Shown here piece by piece: positions 49,003 to 59,000 of a stretch of DNA of 64,000 nucleotides. The DNA is from JACRPH01 sp041665465 (GTDB lineage Archaea; Nanobdellota; Nanobdellia; Woesearchaeales; GW2011-AR9): the NCBI GenBank assembly GCA_041665465.1, contig JBAYIU010000001.1, positions 1,116,001-1,180,000 on the forward strand. The letters are read 5' to 3'. How positions within the stretch are numbered: the stretch's first letter is position 1; the number at the start of each line of letters is the position of its first letter. The notes under the pieces were generated by a model. The model was not told where the DNA came from. It ran no database searches and saw only the letters and a program-made list of their open reading frames with translations. The position numbers were made by a program, and so were the translations under genes.

Positions 49003-51375
49003 ATGGCGAGATTAAAAATACTTTACGGTTTTGCACTAATACTGTTGCTCTTTCTGGTGAGTGTAGCGGAAGGAGAAGTTAGAGCTTATTATGTTAAAGA
49101 AACTGACTTGGTAAGGATAAACCCTCAAGTGGTTGATCCAGACAATGATAAGTTAACTTATTACTTCTCTTACCCTCTTAACGAACAAGGAGAATGGCAG
49201 ACTAATTATGGCGATGCTGGAGAGTATTATATTAATATCACTGCCTCTGATGGACAATCCCAAACAAATCAACGAATCTTATTAATAGTAGAAAAGAAAA
49301 ATAGGGCTCCACAAATAATTGATCGAAAGGTCTTAGCTAAAGAAACACAAGTGATTGATTTAAAAACTTTAGTTAAAGATGATGATGGGGATCCGTTAAG
49401 TTACGTTTTTAGTCCTCCTTTTGATAAAAGTGGATTATGGAAGACAACTTACGGGGATGAGGGTTATTTTGTTACTAATTTCTGGGTCAGTGACGGAGAA
49501 GCCCAAGTAAGATCAAGAGTTGAAGTGCAAGTATTGTCCACTAATCCTGGTCCGGTAATCTTATCCGTTTTTAGTGAGAATAGGACCTTTGACGTTTATG
49601 AAAACACCACTTTAGAGGTTTGGGTTAATGCTACTGCTTCAGAGAAATCATCTTTAAATTATGAATGGAAACTGAACAATGTTACTCTGAGTAACGAAGA
49701 CTGGTGGAGATATCATTTTAATTTTAGTTCTGAAGGAGAACAGGTATTAGAGTTAAAGCTCAGTGATGGAGAAAAGTCAGTTAGTAAGAAATGGTTGATC
49801 AATGTTATTGATGTTAAAAGAGCACCGGAATTTGAAGTAACGGACTTAATTGTTAAAGAAGGAGACTTAGTCTCTTTTGAAGATCTTCCTACTCAAGACC
49901 AAGATGGTCATAAGGTGAAATATCTTGTACTAGGGGCTCCTTTTGATGAGCAGTCTATTTGGCAGACAAATTATTCTTCTGCAGGAATATACAACCTTAC
50001 TTTTGTTGGATCAAATGGGGATAAAGAAACAGTTAAGGAAGCTAAACTTACCGTTTTGGATGTAGATCAGGAAACATTATTAGAAGTTCCATCCCTTGTT
50101 TATATTAATGAAGGAGAAGAGTTGCGTTTAAAGATTAATGCCGTTGATCCTGATGGGGATAAATTAAACGTTACTATCGATAATCTTCCTGAAGGTGCAG
50201 TATATAATGAGAATAAAACTGAGTTATCCTGGATCCCTTCTTATGACACTATTCAAAGAACTTCTACTTTTATGCACAATCTCTTAAATGCTTTACGTTT
50301 GGAGAAATATTTCTTACAAACGAAAAGTTATCCTGTAACTGTCTCTGCTTGCAATAAAGAAGAGTGCGTCAGTTCCGATATATTATTAAAAGTTAGCAAT
50401 GTTAATCGTGCTCCACTTTTTACTAGTCTAAACAATATTACTATTACAGAAACAGAATTGGCTCAAGCTAAGGTTGAGGCAGTGGATCCTGACGGAGACA
50501 TTGTGCGTTATTATTACACTTCTCCCCTCGGAAGAAGAAATGGTAAATGGAGTACCAGTTATGGTGATAAGGGAGATTATCCCGTTTATGTTACTGCTAC
50601 TGATGGCTCTATTGCTACGACTAAACCTATGTTACTAAAAGTGTTAAAGAATGATCGTGCTCCTACTTTATCTATGCCTAATGATGATCTTGCTGTTAAT
50701 GAAGGACAACAGTTTATGTTCAGATTAACGGCTAAGGACGCTGATAAAGATAATCTGACCATAAGATTAGAAAATGTTCCCCCAGGAGCATCTTTTAAAG
50801 ATGGAATATTCCTGTGGACCCCTGGTTATGACTTGGTTCAGGATAAAATAGATAATTGGTGGAACAATTTAATTGATGGAGATAACTATTTCAATAAGAA
50901 ATTTAAGGGTGAAAAGGAAGTGTTATGGTTGAATTTTATCGCTTCCGATGGAGAGATTGAAACTGCTCATCCCGTGAAGGTTACGATAAAGAATGTTAAT
51001 CGGGTTCCGTTTACTCTAGATTATATGCCTGTAGAAGAAACTACGATTAAGGTGGGGATGCCCATAACTTTCCACGTGACTGCTAAAGACTGGGACAGAG
51101 ATAATTTAACTTATAGCTGGGAATTTAGCGGATGGAGAGAGAAAGACATTACCGGAACGGACACCATTGAAAGAACCTTTACATCTACCGGAGAAAAAGA
51201 AGTTAAAGTGGTTGTAAGTGATGGCAGAGATGAGATGAGAAGATCTTGGAAGGTTAATGTGGTTGATGAGGATGAAGTTGTTCCTGAACAACCTGGTGTA
51301 GTTACTGTTCCTGATGAACCGTTTACGATCAGAGTTTATGTGATTGATGGGAATAAGAGCCAATTGGTTGGGTAA
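49003..51375 (+). CDS. Large secreted protein with cadherin/Ig-like repeats
   Basis: A signal peptide (hydrophobic residues 5-22) is followed by about eight repeats: PDNDKLTYYFSYPL, NYGDAGEY, NITASDG and similar segments recur through the protein, alternating with linkers. Two repeats contain WIPSYD or WTPGYD after an NVPPGASF-type strand, the putative-Ig/dystroglycan-like form. No C-terminal membrane anchor is seen; the end (VIDGNKSQLVG) is open. It shares repeat types with the lipoprotein just upstream and likely works with it at the cell surface. Confidence 0.83.
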   Translation: MARLKILYGFALILLLFLVSVAEGEVRAYYVKETDLVRINPQVVDPDNDKLTYYFSYPLNEQGEWQTNYGDAGEYYINITASDGQSQTNQRILLIVEKKNRAPQIIDRKVLAKETQVIDLKTLVKDDDGDPLSYVFSPPFDKSGLWKTTYGDEGYFVTNFWVSDGEAQVRSRVEVQVLSTNPGPVILSVFSENRTFDVYENTTLEVWVNATASEKSSLNYEWKLNNVTLSNEDWWRYHFNFSSEGEQVLELKLSDGEKSVSKKWLINVIDVKRAPEFEVTDLIVKEGDLVSFEDLPTQDQDGHKVKYLVLGAPFDEQSIWQTNYSSAGIYNLTFVGSNGDKETVKEAKLTVLDVDQETLLEVPSLVYINEGEELRLKINAVDPDGDKLNVTIDNLPEGAVYNENKTELSWIPSYDTIQRTSTFMHNLLNALRLEKYFLQTKSYPVTVSACNKEECVSSDILLKVSNVNRAPLFTSLNNITITETELAQAKVEAVDPDGDIVRYYYTSPLGRRNGKWSTSYGDKGDYPVYVTATDGSIATTKPMLLKVLKNDRAPTLSMPNDDLAVNEGQQFMFRLTAKDADKDNLTIRLENVPPGASFKDGIFLWTPGYDLVQDKIDNWWNNLIDGDNYFNKKFKGEKEVLWLNFIASDGEIETAHPVKVTIKNVNRVPFTLDYMPVEETTIKVGMPITFHVTAKDWDRDNLTYSWEFSGWREKDITGTDTIERTFTSTGEKEVKVVVSDGRDEMRRSWKVNVVDEDEVVPEQPGVVTVPDEPFTIRVYVIDGNKSQLVG

Positions 51376-51394
51376 GATATTGAGGGTGAAAATT

Positions 51395-51664
51395 ATGGCC
51401 GTTAAACAAGAAGGATTTGAAAAGAAATATGGGATGATTGCGACTTATGAGGTAGCAACATTTGCTCCCGGAAAAGAGGAACCAACTCAGGCATATTTAT
51501 TTTTGGCTACTCCCGATCAACTTCGAAACGTCTTTGAAGGGCAAGATCCTGAGTTCTATAAGACTTTAGGTTCAGCCGATCGTATTGTCATTAAGAAGTC
51601 TCCATTAAGTGTTGTTGTTGACCAATTAACTTTAGAGAGAATTGCTTCTTTGGGAAGAGAATAA
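51395..51664 (+). CDS. Hypothetical protein, 89 aa
   Basis: I do not recognise this small soluble protein with a beta-rich first half (EVATFAPGKEE) and a final helix. An in-frame start at 51344 lies inside the preceding gene; I use the ATG at 51395 because GAGGGTGA lies 5-12 bases upstream and this start leaves a normal intergenic gap. It is probably translated from the same transcript as the surface-protein gene. Confidence 0.6.
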   Translation: MAVKQEGFEKKYGMIATYEVATFAPGKEEPTQAYLFLATPDQLRNVFEGQDPEFYKTLGSADRIVIKKSPLSVVVDQLTLERIASLGRE

Positions 51665-51693
51665 AAGTAATTTATTCTTCTCTTATTTTTCAA

Positions 51694-51710
51694 TTAATTT
51701 AATAAAACAC
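51694..51710 (+). promoter_or_regulatory. Promoter repeat 1 (TTAATTTAATAAAACAC)
   Basis: This 17-base element recurs at 52124-52139 and 52787-52803, each time 25-40 bases ahead of a start codon. TTTAATAAA serves as TATA box. Here the ATG is 27 bases from its first base. Confidence 0.6.
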
Positions 51711-51720
51711 TTCCCTTAAA

Positions 51721-52119
51721 ATGACTCTCCAATTAAGTGGCCATCATCTGCTTTCTCTTCATGCTTATTTTATTCCAAGACAAAAAGAAGAACAACTGCT
51801 TTTTTTGGAAGAGACGTATGGTTCTAATTTCAAACAGAACTTTGTGGATTTTGCGGAACAATTTAGAAATAATGTTCTTGTTCATTTAGTGGTGGGATAT
51901 GACTCTTTTTGTGAGCAGTGTCCTCTTCGTCTGAAAAAGGAAGAAGAGTGTCTTAGTAATGAAAGAATAACCGATGATTTGTATGTTCCTTGGTTGTATA
52001 ATCTGACTCCCGGAGAGACTTATTTATCAAAAGATATTATGGAGATTTTCCGAAGAAAGAGAAATACTTTGCGTTATCGTGACGATCCGCTCAATATCTG
52101 GTCAGGAGCTACAATTTAA
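51721..52119 (+). CDS. DUF1284-like cysteine protein
   Basis: The start LSGHHLLSLHAYF, YGSNFKQNFVDFAEQF, VVGYDSFCEQCPLRL and EEECLS resemble DUF1284, whose members have HHLLCL, a GxD-xxCxxCP segment and a last cysteine, suggesting an iron-sulfur or zinc site. One usual cysteine after HHLL is serine here. The function of the family is not known to me. The transcript is likely leaderless from the promoter at 51694. Confidence 0.5.
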   Translation: MTLQLSGHHLLSLHAYFIPRQKEEQLLFLEETYGSNFKQNFVDFAEQFRNNVLVHLVVGYDSFCEQCPLRLKKEEECLSNERITDDLYVPWLYNLTPGETYLSKDIMEIFRRKRNTLRYRDDPLNIWSGATI

Positions 52120-52123
52120 GAAG

Positions 52124-52139
52124 TTAATTTAATAAAACA
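52124..52139 (+). promoter_or_regulatory. Promoter repeat 2
   Basis: TTAATTTAATAAAACA matches 16 bases of the repeats at 51694 and 52787 and begins 4 bases after the preceding stop. Confidence 0.58.
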
Positions 52140-52160
52140 GAGCTTCTCTTGAAACAAATC

Positions 52161-52760
52161 ATGAATTTTGAACTAAGATTAAAGGGCGTAGTGGAAGATT
52201 ATCTTAATAAGACTCGAAGAGGCAGTATCTCGGAAGAAGAGATGATTGCTATTCATCAACCATTAATGCTTCTAAGTTATCATTTTCGTAGTGGTTATAT
52301 GGATTCTTATAGCATTCCCTTTCCGGGAGGAAAGAAAGCTTATAATGAACATCCTCTTAACAAAGCACCAATTCTTGATGTCCTTGATGATGGAACTATT
52401 TCCGTAGCGTACAATCAGCCGAAAGTTGATACCCTTCGATTATCATTCTCTCCAGGAATATGTCCCCGAATGCAGGATGGAAAATTGTGGAAACAAGTGG
52501 GACATGGATGTTATCCCGATGTTGTTGACAATACTAGCGATTTTGGGTATATGTATGGCTCCACTGGAGAAGGAAAGGGTCATTTTTGGAAGATTGAGAA
52601 GAAAGGGATGGCATCAGACTTTACTTTCAAGCTTTGGTCTTTAAGGATTGATGATTATATTACGGGGATTAAATTTCCGGTTAGTATTCTTGGAAATGGG
52701 GATTTAACTGCTTTTTTCCAACACGTAGATTATGATGGGTTGGAAAGACTTTTCTCTTAG
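52161..52760 (+). CDS. Hypothetical protein, 199 aa
   Basis: I do not recognise this soluble protein, which has SFSPGICPRM and GHGCYPDVV with two cysteines and FPGGKKAYNEHPLN. I use the ATG at 52161; an in-frame TTG at 52149 would add four residues. The upstream element at 52124 is the same as those of its two neighbours, so the three may share regulation. Confidence 0.58.
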   Translation: MNFELRLKGVVEDYLNKTRRGSISEEEMIAIHQPLMLLSYHFRSGYMDSYSIPFPGGKKAYNEHPLNKAPILDVLDDGTISVAYNQPKVDTLRLSFSPGICPRMQDGKLWKQVGHGCYPDVVDNTSDFGYMYGSTGEGKGHFWKIEKKGMASDFTFKLWSLRIDDYITGIKFPVSILGNGDLTAFFQHVDYDGLERLFS

Positions 52761-52786
52761 AATAAGGATTAAATCAATTGTAGTCG

Positions 52787-52803
52787 TTAATTTAATAAAA
52801 CAC
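52787..52803 (+). promoter_or_regulatory. Promoter repeat 3
   Basis: TTAATTTAATAAAACAC is identical to the element at 51694 over 17 bases and lies 34 bases before the start codon of the helicase half. Confidence 0.6.
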
Positions 52804-52820
52804 TCTCTTTTCTATAAGGT

Positions 52821-54371
52821 ATGCTCGATGAAACTCATCATTTAGTTCTAGAAACGTTAGAGATGAACAAGCAAGCCTTAGTGTTTGCCCCGAGTAGAGC
52901 CTCAGCAGAAAAGACTGCCGAAGAGTTATCTAAATTAACTTCTTTTAATCTTCCTGAACTGGAAAAAGAAGTTCTGAAAGCGCTTTCACAACCCACAAAA
53001 CAGTGTAGAAGATTATCACACTGTATCCGTAAAGGGATTGCTTTTCATCATTCTGGCTTGACTAGTGATCAGAAAGAATTGATCGAAGAAGAGTTTAGAA
53101 AAGGTAAAGTAAAAGTTATCTGTTGTACTCCTACTCTCGCTGCGGGAATATCCACTCCTGCTTTCAGAGTTATAATCAAGTCACTTAAACGTTTTTCTGA
53201 TCAATGGGGAATGGATTGGATTCCAGTGTTAGAATATATGCAGATGTCCGGAAGAGCGGGAAGACCGGAGTATGAGTCTTTTGGAGAAGCGATCATTATC
53301 GCTAAAGATGAAGGTGAAAGAGAAGAAGTTCTGGAACGTTATATTCGTGGAGTTCCGGAAGATATTTATTCCAAATTGGCGGTTGAACCTGTACTTAGAA
53401 CTTATCTTCTTTCTCTGATCTCATCAGGAATTATTCATGATGCTGCTTCATTGAAAGAATTTTTTGAACATACTTTTTGGGCACACCAGTTTAAGGATTT
53501 GCCGAGGTTAGAAGCAATCATGGAAAAGATGTTACAATTATTAGAAGCATGGCAAATGGTTCAAGTTATTGGAGAAGTAACCTCTAAACCCAGTGATTTT
53601 GTTGCCGCTAATCATTTACAAGGATTAAAACAGAGAAAATTAAAACCTACTTTGTTAGGTAAAAGAGTTTCTGAATTATATCTGGACCCACTTACGGCTA
53701 GACATCTTCTTGACGGACTTAAAAATTATACTTCTGATAAAAAGACCTTTTCTTTACTACAATTAATCGCTCACACTTTAGAATTACGTCCGTTACTAAG
53801 GGTTAGATCTAAAGACGAGGAGGAAGTTCAAGATAAACTGACTCAAAATTATGATCAACTTCTAGAAAAGGAACCACCTGTGTTTGACCCAGAATATGAT
53901 GAATTTATCAATTCTATCAAGACTACCTTATTTTTAGAAGAATGGATCAACGAAGCGGATGAAGATTACTTGTTAGAGAAGTATGATATTCGTCCGGGAG
54001 AGATTAAAGTTAAGTTAGATATTGTTGATTGGTTATTGTATGCTTGCGAAGAATTAGGAAAAGTGATACAATTAGATCATCCCTTAATTGCAGATATCTC
54101 TAAACTAAGAATTAGGATAAAATACGGGGTCAAAGATGAATTGTTAACCTTGCTTAAATTACGTAATATTGGAAGGGTTAGAGCTCGTAAATTAGTTTTG
54201 AATGGGATTAAAGATTTGGGCGATCTAAAGAAAACTGATGTTTCTAGTTTAACACAAATACTGGGCAGCAGACTAATTGCAGAAGATGTGTTGAAACAAG
54301 TGGGAGAAGATGTTCCAAAAAAGATTTCTGACCATAAACGCAAGGGACAAATGAGTTTAGGTAAATATTAA
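52821..54371 (+). CDS. Ski2/Hel308-type helicase, C-terminal half only (RecA2, winged helix, ratchet, HhH)
   Basis: The 516-residue protein starts MLDETHHLVLETLEMNKQALVFAPS, i.e. exactly at the first strand of RecA domain 2. It has HHSGL, CTPTLAAGISTPA and QMSGRAGRPEYESFG (motifs IV-VI), a winged helix, a helical ratchet domain and a terminal helix-hairpin-helix (RNIGRVRARKLVLNGI). The RecA1 domain with Walker A and DExH is absent; no such frame exists upstream. With its own promoter (52787) and a good ATG it looks like a split gene whose N-terminal half lies elsewhere, or an ATPase-dead remnant. Hel308 unwinds stalled replication forks. Confidence 0.83.
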   Translation: MLDETHHLVLETLEMNKQALVFAPSRASAEKTAEELSKLTSFNLPELEKEVLKALSQPTKQCRRLSHCIRKGIAFHHSGLTSDQKELIEEEFRKGKVKVICCTPTLAAGISTPAFRVIIKSLKRFSDQWGMDWIPVLEYMQMSGRAGRPEYESFGEAIIIAKDEGEREEVLERYIRGVPEDIYSKLAVEPVLRTYLLSLISSGIIHDAASLKEFFEHTFWAHQFKDLPRLEAIMEKMLQLLEAWQMVQVIGEVTSKPSDFVAANHLQGLKQRKLKPTLLGKRVSELYLDPLTARHLLDGLKNYTSDKKTFSLLQLIAHTLELRPLLRVRSKDEEEVQDKLTQNYDQLLEKEPPVFDPEYDEFINSIKTTLFLEEWINEADEDYLLEKYDIRPGEIKVKLDIVDWLLYACEELGKVIQLDHPLIADISKLRIRIKYGVKDELLTLLKLRNIGRVRARKLVLNGIKDLGDLKKTDVSSLTQILGSRLIAEDVLKQVGEDVPKKISDHKRKGQMSLGKY

Positions 54372-54433
54372 TTATTTTAACCACCTTTACATAATTAGAC
54401 ATCTTTATAAGTAATCACCATTTTTAATAATTG

Positions 54434-55342
54434 ATGATCACTTACTATAAAAGAACTCTTGCCGGTAAGAAATTAAGGAAATTAGAAGAGTCTGAAGTAG
54501 GGTGCTGGATCAACGTTATTAATCCAGATATAACTGAACTTACTGCTCTTTCTGATAAATATAAATTAAACTTAGAATTATTAGAAGAAGGATTAGATGA
54601 GAATGAACTTCCACGTATCGATATTGAAGACGGGTTTACTTATATCTTTGTAAAAACCATCTTTAAAGAGAAGAATTCTTTAAGTACTTTATTGGTGGTC
54701 CTTGGTAAGGAGTTTTTACTTACTCTAGCTAAAGATGAACCACATTCCTTTAAAGCGATTACGGAAGAAAAAGTAGAACTTATCACTACCCAGAAACTTA
54801 AAAGTCTTTTAACTATTCTTTCTTTAATAAACGATAATTTTGAGTCTACTGTTACTAAGATTGTCAAGAATGTGCAGAAAAGGAGAAGTGCGGCAGAAAA
54901 TCTTAAAGAAGCAGACTTAGAAGACTTATTACACGAAGAAGATTTCTTAAACAATATCTTCTCTAGTTATGGATACACTGGCTTGTTGTACTCAAAGATG
55001 ATTAAAAAACTTAATTTCTTTGAGGAAGATAAAGAAGCTATTAAAGATCTAATCGTTGAATCAGACCAGGGATTGAACCTCTGTCGTAACGCTTTAAAGA
55101 CCATTTCTAACATCCGTCATTATTATTCTATCATCTTGTCCAATCGACTTAATCATACCATTAAGATCCTTACTATATTCACCATTCTTATTAGTATCAC
55201 TGCAGCGGTATCTAGCATGTATGGAATGAACATTAAATTGCCTTTTCAGGATAATAGTTTGGCTTTCTTATTTGTAATCCTAATCATCGTAGCGTTTATG
55301 ACCGGGTTTATTGTGTATTTCCATAAGAGAAAAATTATTTAG
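54434..55342 (+). CDS. CorA-type divalent cation channel
   Basis: The cytoplasmic N-terminal funnel (about 1-240) contains CWINVINPDITEL and a long stalk helix. Two membrane helices follow, with the selectivity motif YGMN at the end of the first (in SSMYGMNIKLPF), typical of CorA Mg2+ or Co2+ channels. The final KRKII is the usual basic tail. I use the ATG at 54434, one codon after a TTG. It stands alone between the helicase half and the uL16 gene. Confidence 0.92.
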   Translation: MITYYKRTLAGKKLRKLEESEVGCWINVINPDITELTALSDKYKLNLELLEEGLDENELPRIDIEDGFTYIFVKTIFKEKNSLSTLLVVLGKEFLLTLAKDEPHSFKAITEEKVELITTQKLKSLLTILSLINDNFESTVTKIVKNVQKRRSAAENLKEADLEDLLHEEDFLNNIFSSYGYTGLLYSKMIKKLNFFEEDKEAIKDLIVESDQGLNLCRNALKTISNIRHYYSIILSNRLNHTIKILTIFTILISITAAVSSMYGMNIKLPFQDNSLAFLFVILIIVAFMTGFIVYFHKRKII

Positions 55343-55491
55343 GGCGTTTAAGATTATTAATCGGTTTAACCTAGGAGAATGAGAGGTATTTTCCGGGAGT
55401 AAATAAAGTCTCTAAACCCTTATTTACAACAAAGAAAGCTTTATAAATAGCCCCTAGTTTTAAGTATAAAATAATTGGTGAATAACGTAAA

Positions 55492-56007
55492 ATGGCTAAA
55501 TTAAGAAGAAATACCGCATCTCACAGGTTAGAACGTCCTTATACTCGTACTAGTAAATATTCTAAAAAGAACTTTATTCGTGGTGGGTTTCCACATTTAA
55601 AACTAGTTAAGTTTGAAATGGGAGATGTACATAAAACATTTGATACTACTATGTATTTAGCAGTCACTCGTTCTATGAATTTCCGTCAAAATTCCTTAGA
55701 AGCAGCCAGAACATCTGGAAATAGATTATTGGAAAAAATATTAGGGTCAAATTATTTCTTAAAATTGAGAGTATTCCCTTTTCACGTTATCAGAGAGCAT
55801 TCTTTGGCTTCTGGAGCAGGTGCAGACAGATTAAGTACCGGTATGGCTCGTCCTTACGGTAAAGCCGTTAATAGTGCTGCCAGACTTCAAGCAGGACAGA
55901 TCTTAATGGAATTACGTTTAGATAAGTCTAGCGTAAGTGTTGGAAGAGATGCCTTAAATCGTGCCTCTAAGAAATTGCCTTGCAGTTGTAAAGTTATTGT
56001 AGTTTAA
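55492..56007 (+). CDS. rpl10e: Large ribosomal subunit protein uL16 (archaeal L10e)
   Basis: The 171-residue protein follows archaeal uL16: MAKLRR start, RPYTRTSKY, FVKFEMG-like LVKFEMGD, LKLRVFPFHVIREH, AGADRLSTGMARPYGK and GQILMELR. The GADRLSTGMRxxxGK segment is the loop near the peptidyl transferase centre. It is full length. A TATA element (CTTTATAAATAG, about 55438-55449) and a leader of about 20 bases precede it. It converges with the giant surface-protein gene. Confidence 0.97.
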   Translation: MAKLRRNTASHRLERPYTRTSKYSKKNFIRGGFPHLKLVKFEMGDVHKTFDTTMYLAVTRSMNFRQNSLEAARTSGNRLLEKILGSNYFLKLRVFPFHVIREHSLASGAGADRLSTGMARPYGKAVNSAARLQAGQILMELRLDKSSVSVGRDALNRASKKLPCSCKVIVV

Positions 56008-56011
56008 ATGA

Positions 56012-59000
56012 TTATTTTAATCTTCTAATTTCTTCTTCAATCTGTTCTAATTCGTTTAGTGGTCTAGGTTGATTGCCTTCAATCTTACGGCTGATCTCTT
56101 TTACTTCTCTTTGAGCATACTCTTCTGCTTTAGTTTGTTGCGGGGTCTTTCTTTTTGGGATAAATGCTTGTAAAAGTAAGTATGGACGTTTTAGGCTGTA
56201 CAATAATAGTTTACTTATTCCGTCATACTCTTTTTTCTGTTGAGAATTAATCTCTCCGTACATACTAAATCCTTTAGTCAAAGGAACCTCTTCTACTACC
56301 CTAGAAGATTTTAAAGGAGTTTGGTCTAATCTGGAAAGCTTTTGTTCAATATCCGTTAATTCTTGATTTAAAGTTAATCCTTTAGTGGTGTTTTCTTGGA
56401 TGGTTATTCGTGGTTTATTTTGTAATTCTACTTTGATCAGTTTTACTGGAATACTCTTGGGAGTGGTAAGAACGGTTATAACTTTAGGAGAGGATATTTC
56501 TTTTCTATTCTTTTCTTCTAAGATCAGATGGTTTATCTCTTCATACTTTTTGAGCAAAGTGTCTCTTGAATCTGCCATGGACCGTAATTTGGGTTTACTT
56601 GGGCTGGGGTAGGTGAAACGAGGATTTTTCTTTTTATGATAATAGTTCACTCCTCCAAACGCTGCTGCAAATAATAATACTCCCGTGATAGCTATAACCC
56701 AATAACTTCCGTAATCTGATATCAATTGGCCTGCGGTGAAAGCTTTACCTGTAAATGGAGCTGATGATCCTGGGGTAGGGGTTGGTTCTGGTTTAACTTC
56801 TTCTGTTGCAGGAACTTCTATTGGGGTGATGGGGGTGGTAGGAATTGTTGGAGTTACACTACTTTCTGCTGGTGCAGTTCCTCCTGAGCTGCTGCTACTG
56901 CTCCCGCTGGAAGAAGAGCTGGAAGACCCTCCTCCTGAACTGCTTGACGAAGAAGAACTACTACTTGTGCTATAATATGTGTTTGCTGCAGAGATAGTAA
57001 AGGTAGCATTACTATTATCCCGTGCTTGATTTAAAGTAATATTGTGATCATAATATGAATCTGAATTAGTATCTATTAATTGGGAAACATTTACGGTTAA
57101 AGAGTAGTTGGTGGGAGTAGACTGAAAAGTTACTTCCGAGGTAGTGTTAGTAGCATTATTTAGAGTAAGGGTATGTAATTCTCTTCCGGTAAGCTGGAAA
57201 CTGTTGTTCTCTGTAAGATTAAGAGTGAAGGTCACAGAATCAATAGTATAATTAAGAAGTATGCTTCTGTTTGTTCCCCAACTAGCTTGAGAAGAATTAT
57301 CATAAGCTAAACAGTTCCAAGTATAATTTCCAAACGAATTAGCTAGATCAAAGCTTAATGGTACGGTCCAACTAGTACTATTAGAAGTTCCACTGAGGTT
57401 AGTGGTCTGGTTTAGTTGGAAATTTTGATTTGTGTGGTTAGTTAGGTATAATGAAATGTTTTTAACATCTCTTTCATCTGTGGCATTACAGATGAAAGTT
57501 ACATTAATATGATTACTGGAATCGTTGACGTAGCTAGCAGCAGGTGAAACTAAAGTAACGTTTGGATAATTATCATAAAGAGAGATGTTTACCCAATATG
57601 CTTCTGAGCTGGCAGAATAGTTTTGGGTGGAATTATATTGGCAAGTAAAGTTGTAATTACCTGTTGTTAAGATAGTGGAGTTACCTATCATAGATGCTCC
57701 TGAATTGATTAAGGTTCCATTTATGTACAGATAAATGTTTCCTTCTCCAGTAGTTTTAGTACAATTCACATCTACAACAGTTCCATTGTAAGCAGTTAGG
57801 TTAGATTTGGAATTGTTAAGGGTGAGATTTACTCCGGAACTGGCTTGATTAATCACAAAGATTTCTTGGTCTCTAATATTTGAATAATTAACTTGGTCTG
57901 TTCTTACAACTGTAAAATTATAACTTCCTGCAGCTAAAGACTGGACTGAGTTATTGCTTATTGTTGTTCCGTTCTGATATAAACTAAAATCCGAGGTACA
58001 GTTTGTAAATGGGGTGAAAGATACAGGATAGCTAAGGGGAGATGATTGGTTAAATTCAACGTCACAATTGCCATTATTCTGTGCAAGGATAAATTCATAT
58101 TGTGGGGTAGAGTTCCATTGGTTATTGGAATCATTAGCTAAGGATTTCCAATAAAAGTTTCCTGCCGGAAGGATAGCGGAATAATTATACGTTCCGTTGG
58201 TGGTATTTCCAGAGCTTCTGGACAGGGTATAATTTGTAGCTGAACCGGAATAATTTGATTCTAGGTATACAATACTAATGTTAGTATCATCGGTCCAAGT
58301 TATGTTGAAGTTGGAATAAGTGCTAGAAGAATAAGTGGTGGGGATATTGCTTATGTTCCCAGACCAGTAGGGGTAAGGATTTGAAGGTGTTTCTTGAGTA
58401 CTATAATTACTGAAAGAAGATACTTGTGCCACTAAGGTCCCAGTAGCATTATCATAAGAAGTGATGTTACATAAAGCAGAGTTATCATCACACCTTATGC
58501 CATTCTTTAGTAAGTAGGGTTGGACAGCATATCCTAAATTGTAGAAAGTAAGGGTGGCAGTAGAGTTAAGACTCCCCATACTAGAATTATCTATTATCCC
58601 GAGGGCATTATTTCCTAAAAAGATAGTCTGGTCCACGATTAGAGGTATATTAATAGAGATGTTAGTTCTAGTCCAATTAATTTTTCCATAATCATTATGA
58701 TAAGTAATTGTATTGTTATAACTTGTAGAAGAAGTAATTTCATAATTTAAAGGAGAGATAATGGTATTGTTTGTCAAAATATTATCTGGTCCGCCTAAAG
58801 ATACGGCCACATCATTTGAAGAGACGTTTATCACATTATTATTGAAAGTGATATTATATCCATTACAGATAATCGGTCCCCCAATCCGGTTATTGGTGAA
58901 GTTGTTATGGTGAATTTCTTGGTTTCCCATCATTATTGATTCTTGGACATAATTGTCCTCAAATTGAGAGTTCGTTCCAGCATATATGGCTATACCATAT

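Noticed and set aside
56736..56975. Plus-strand frame rich in L, E and G
   Set aside because: It is the antisense of the Ser/Gly-rich linker of the surface protein.
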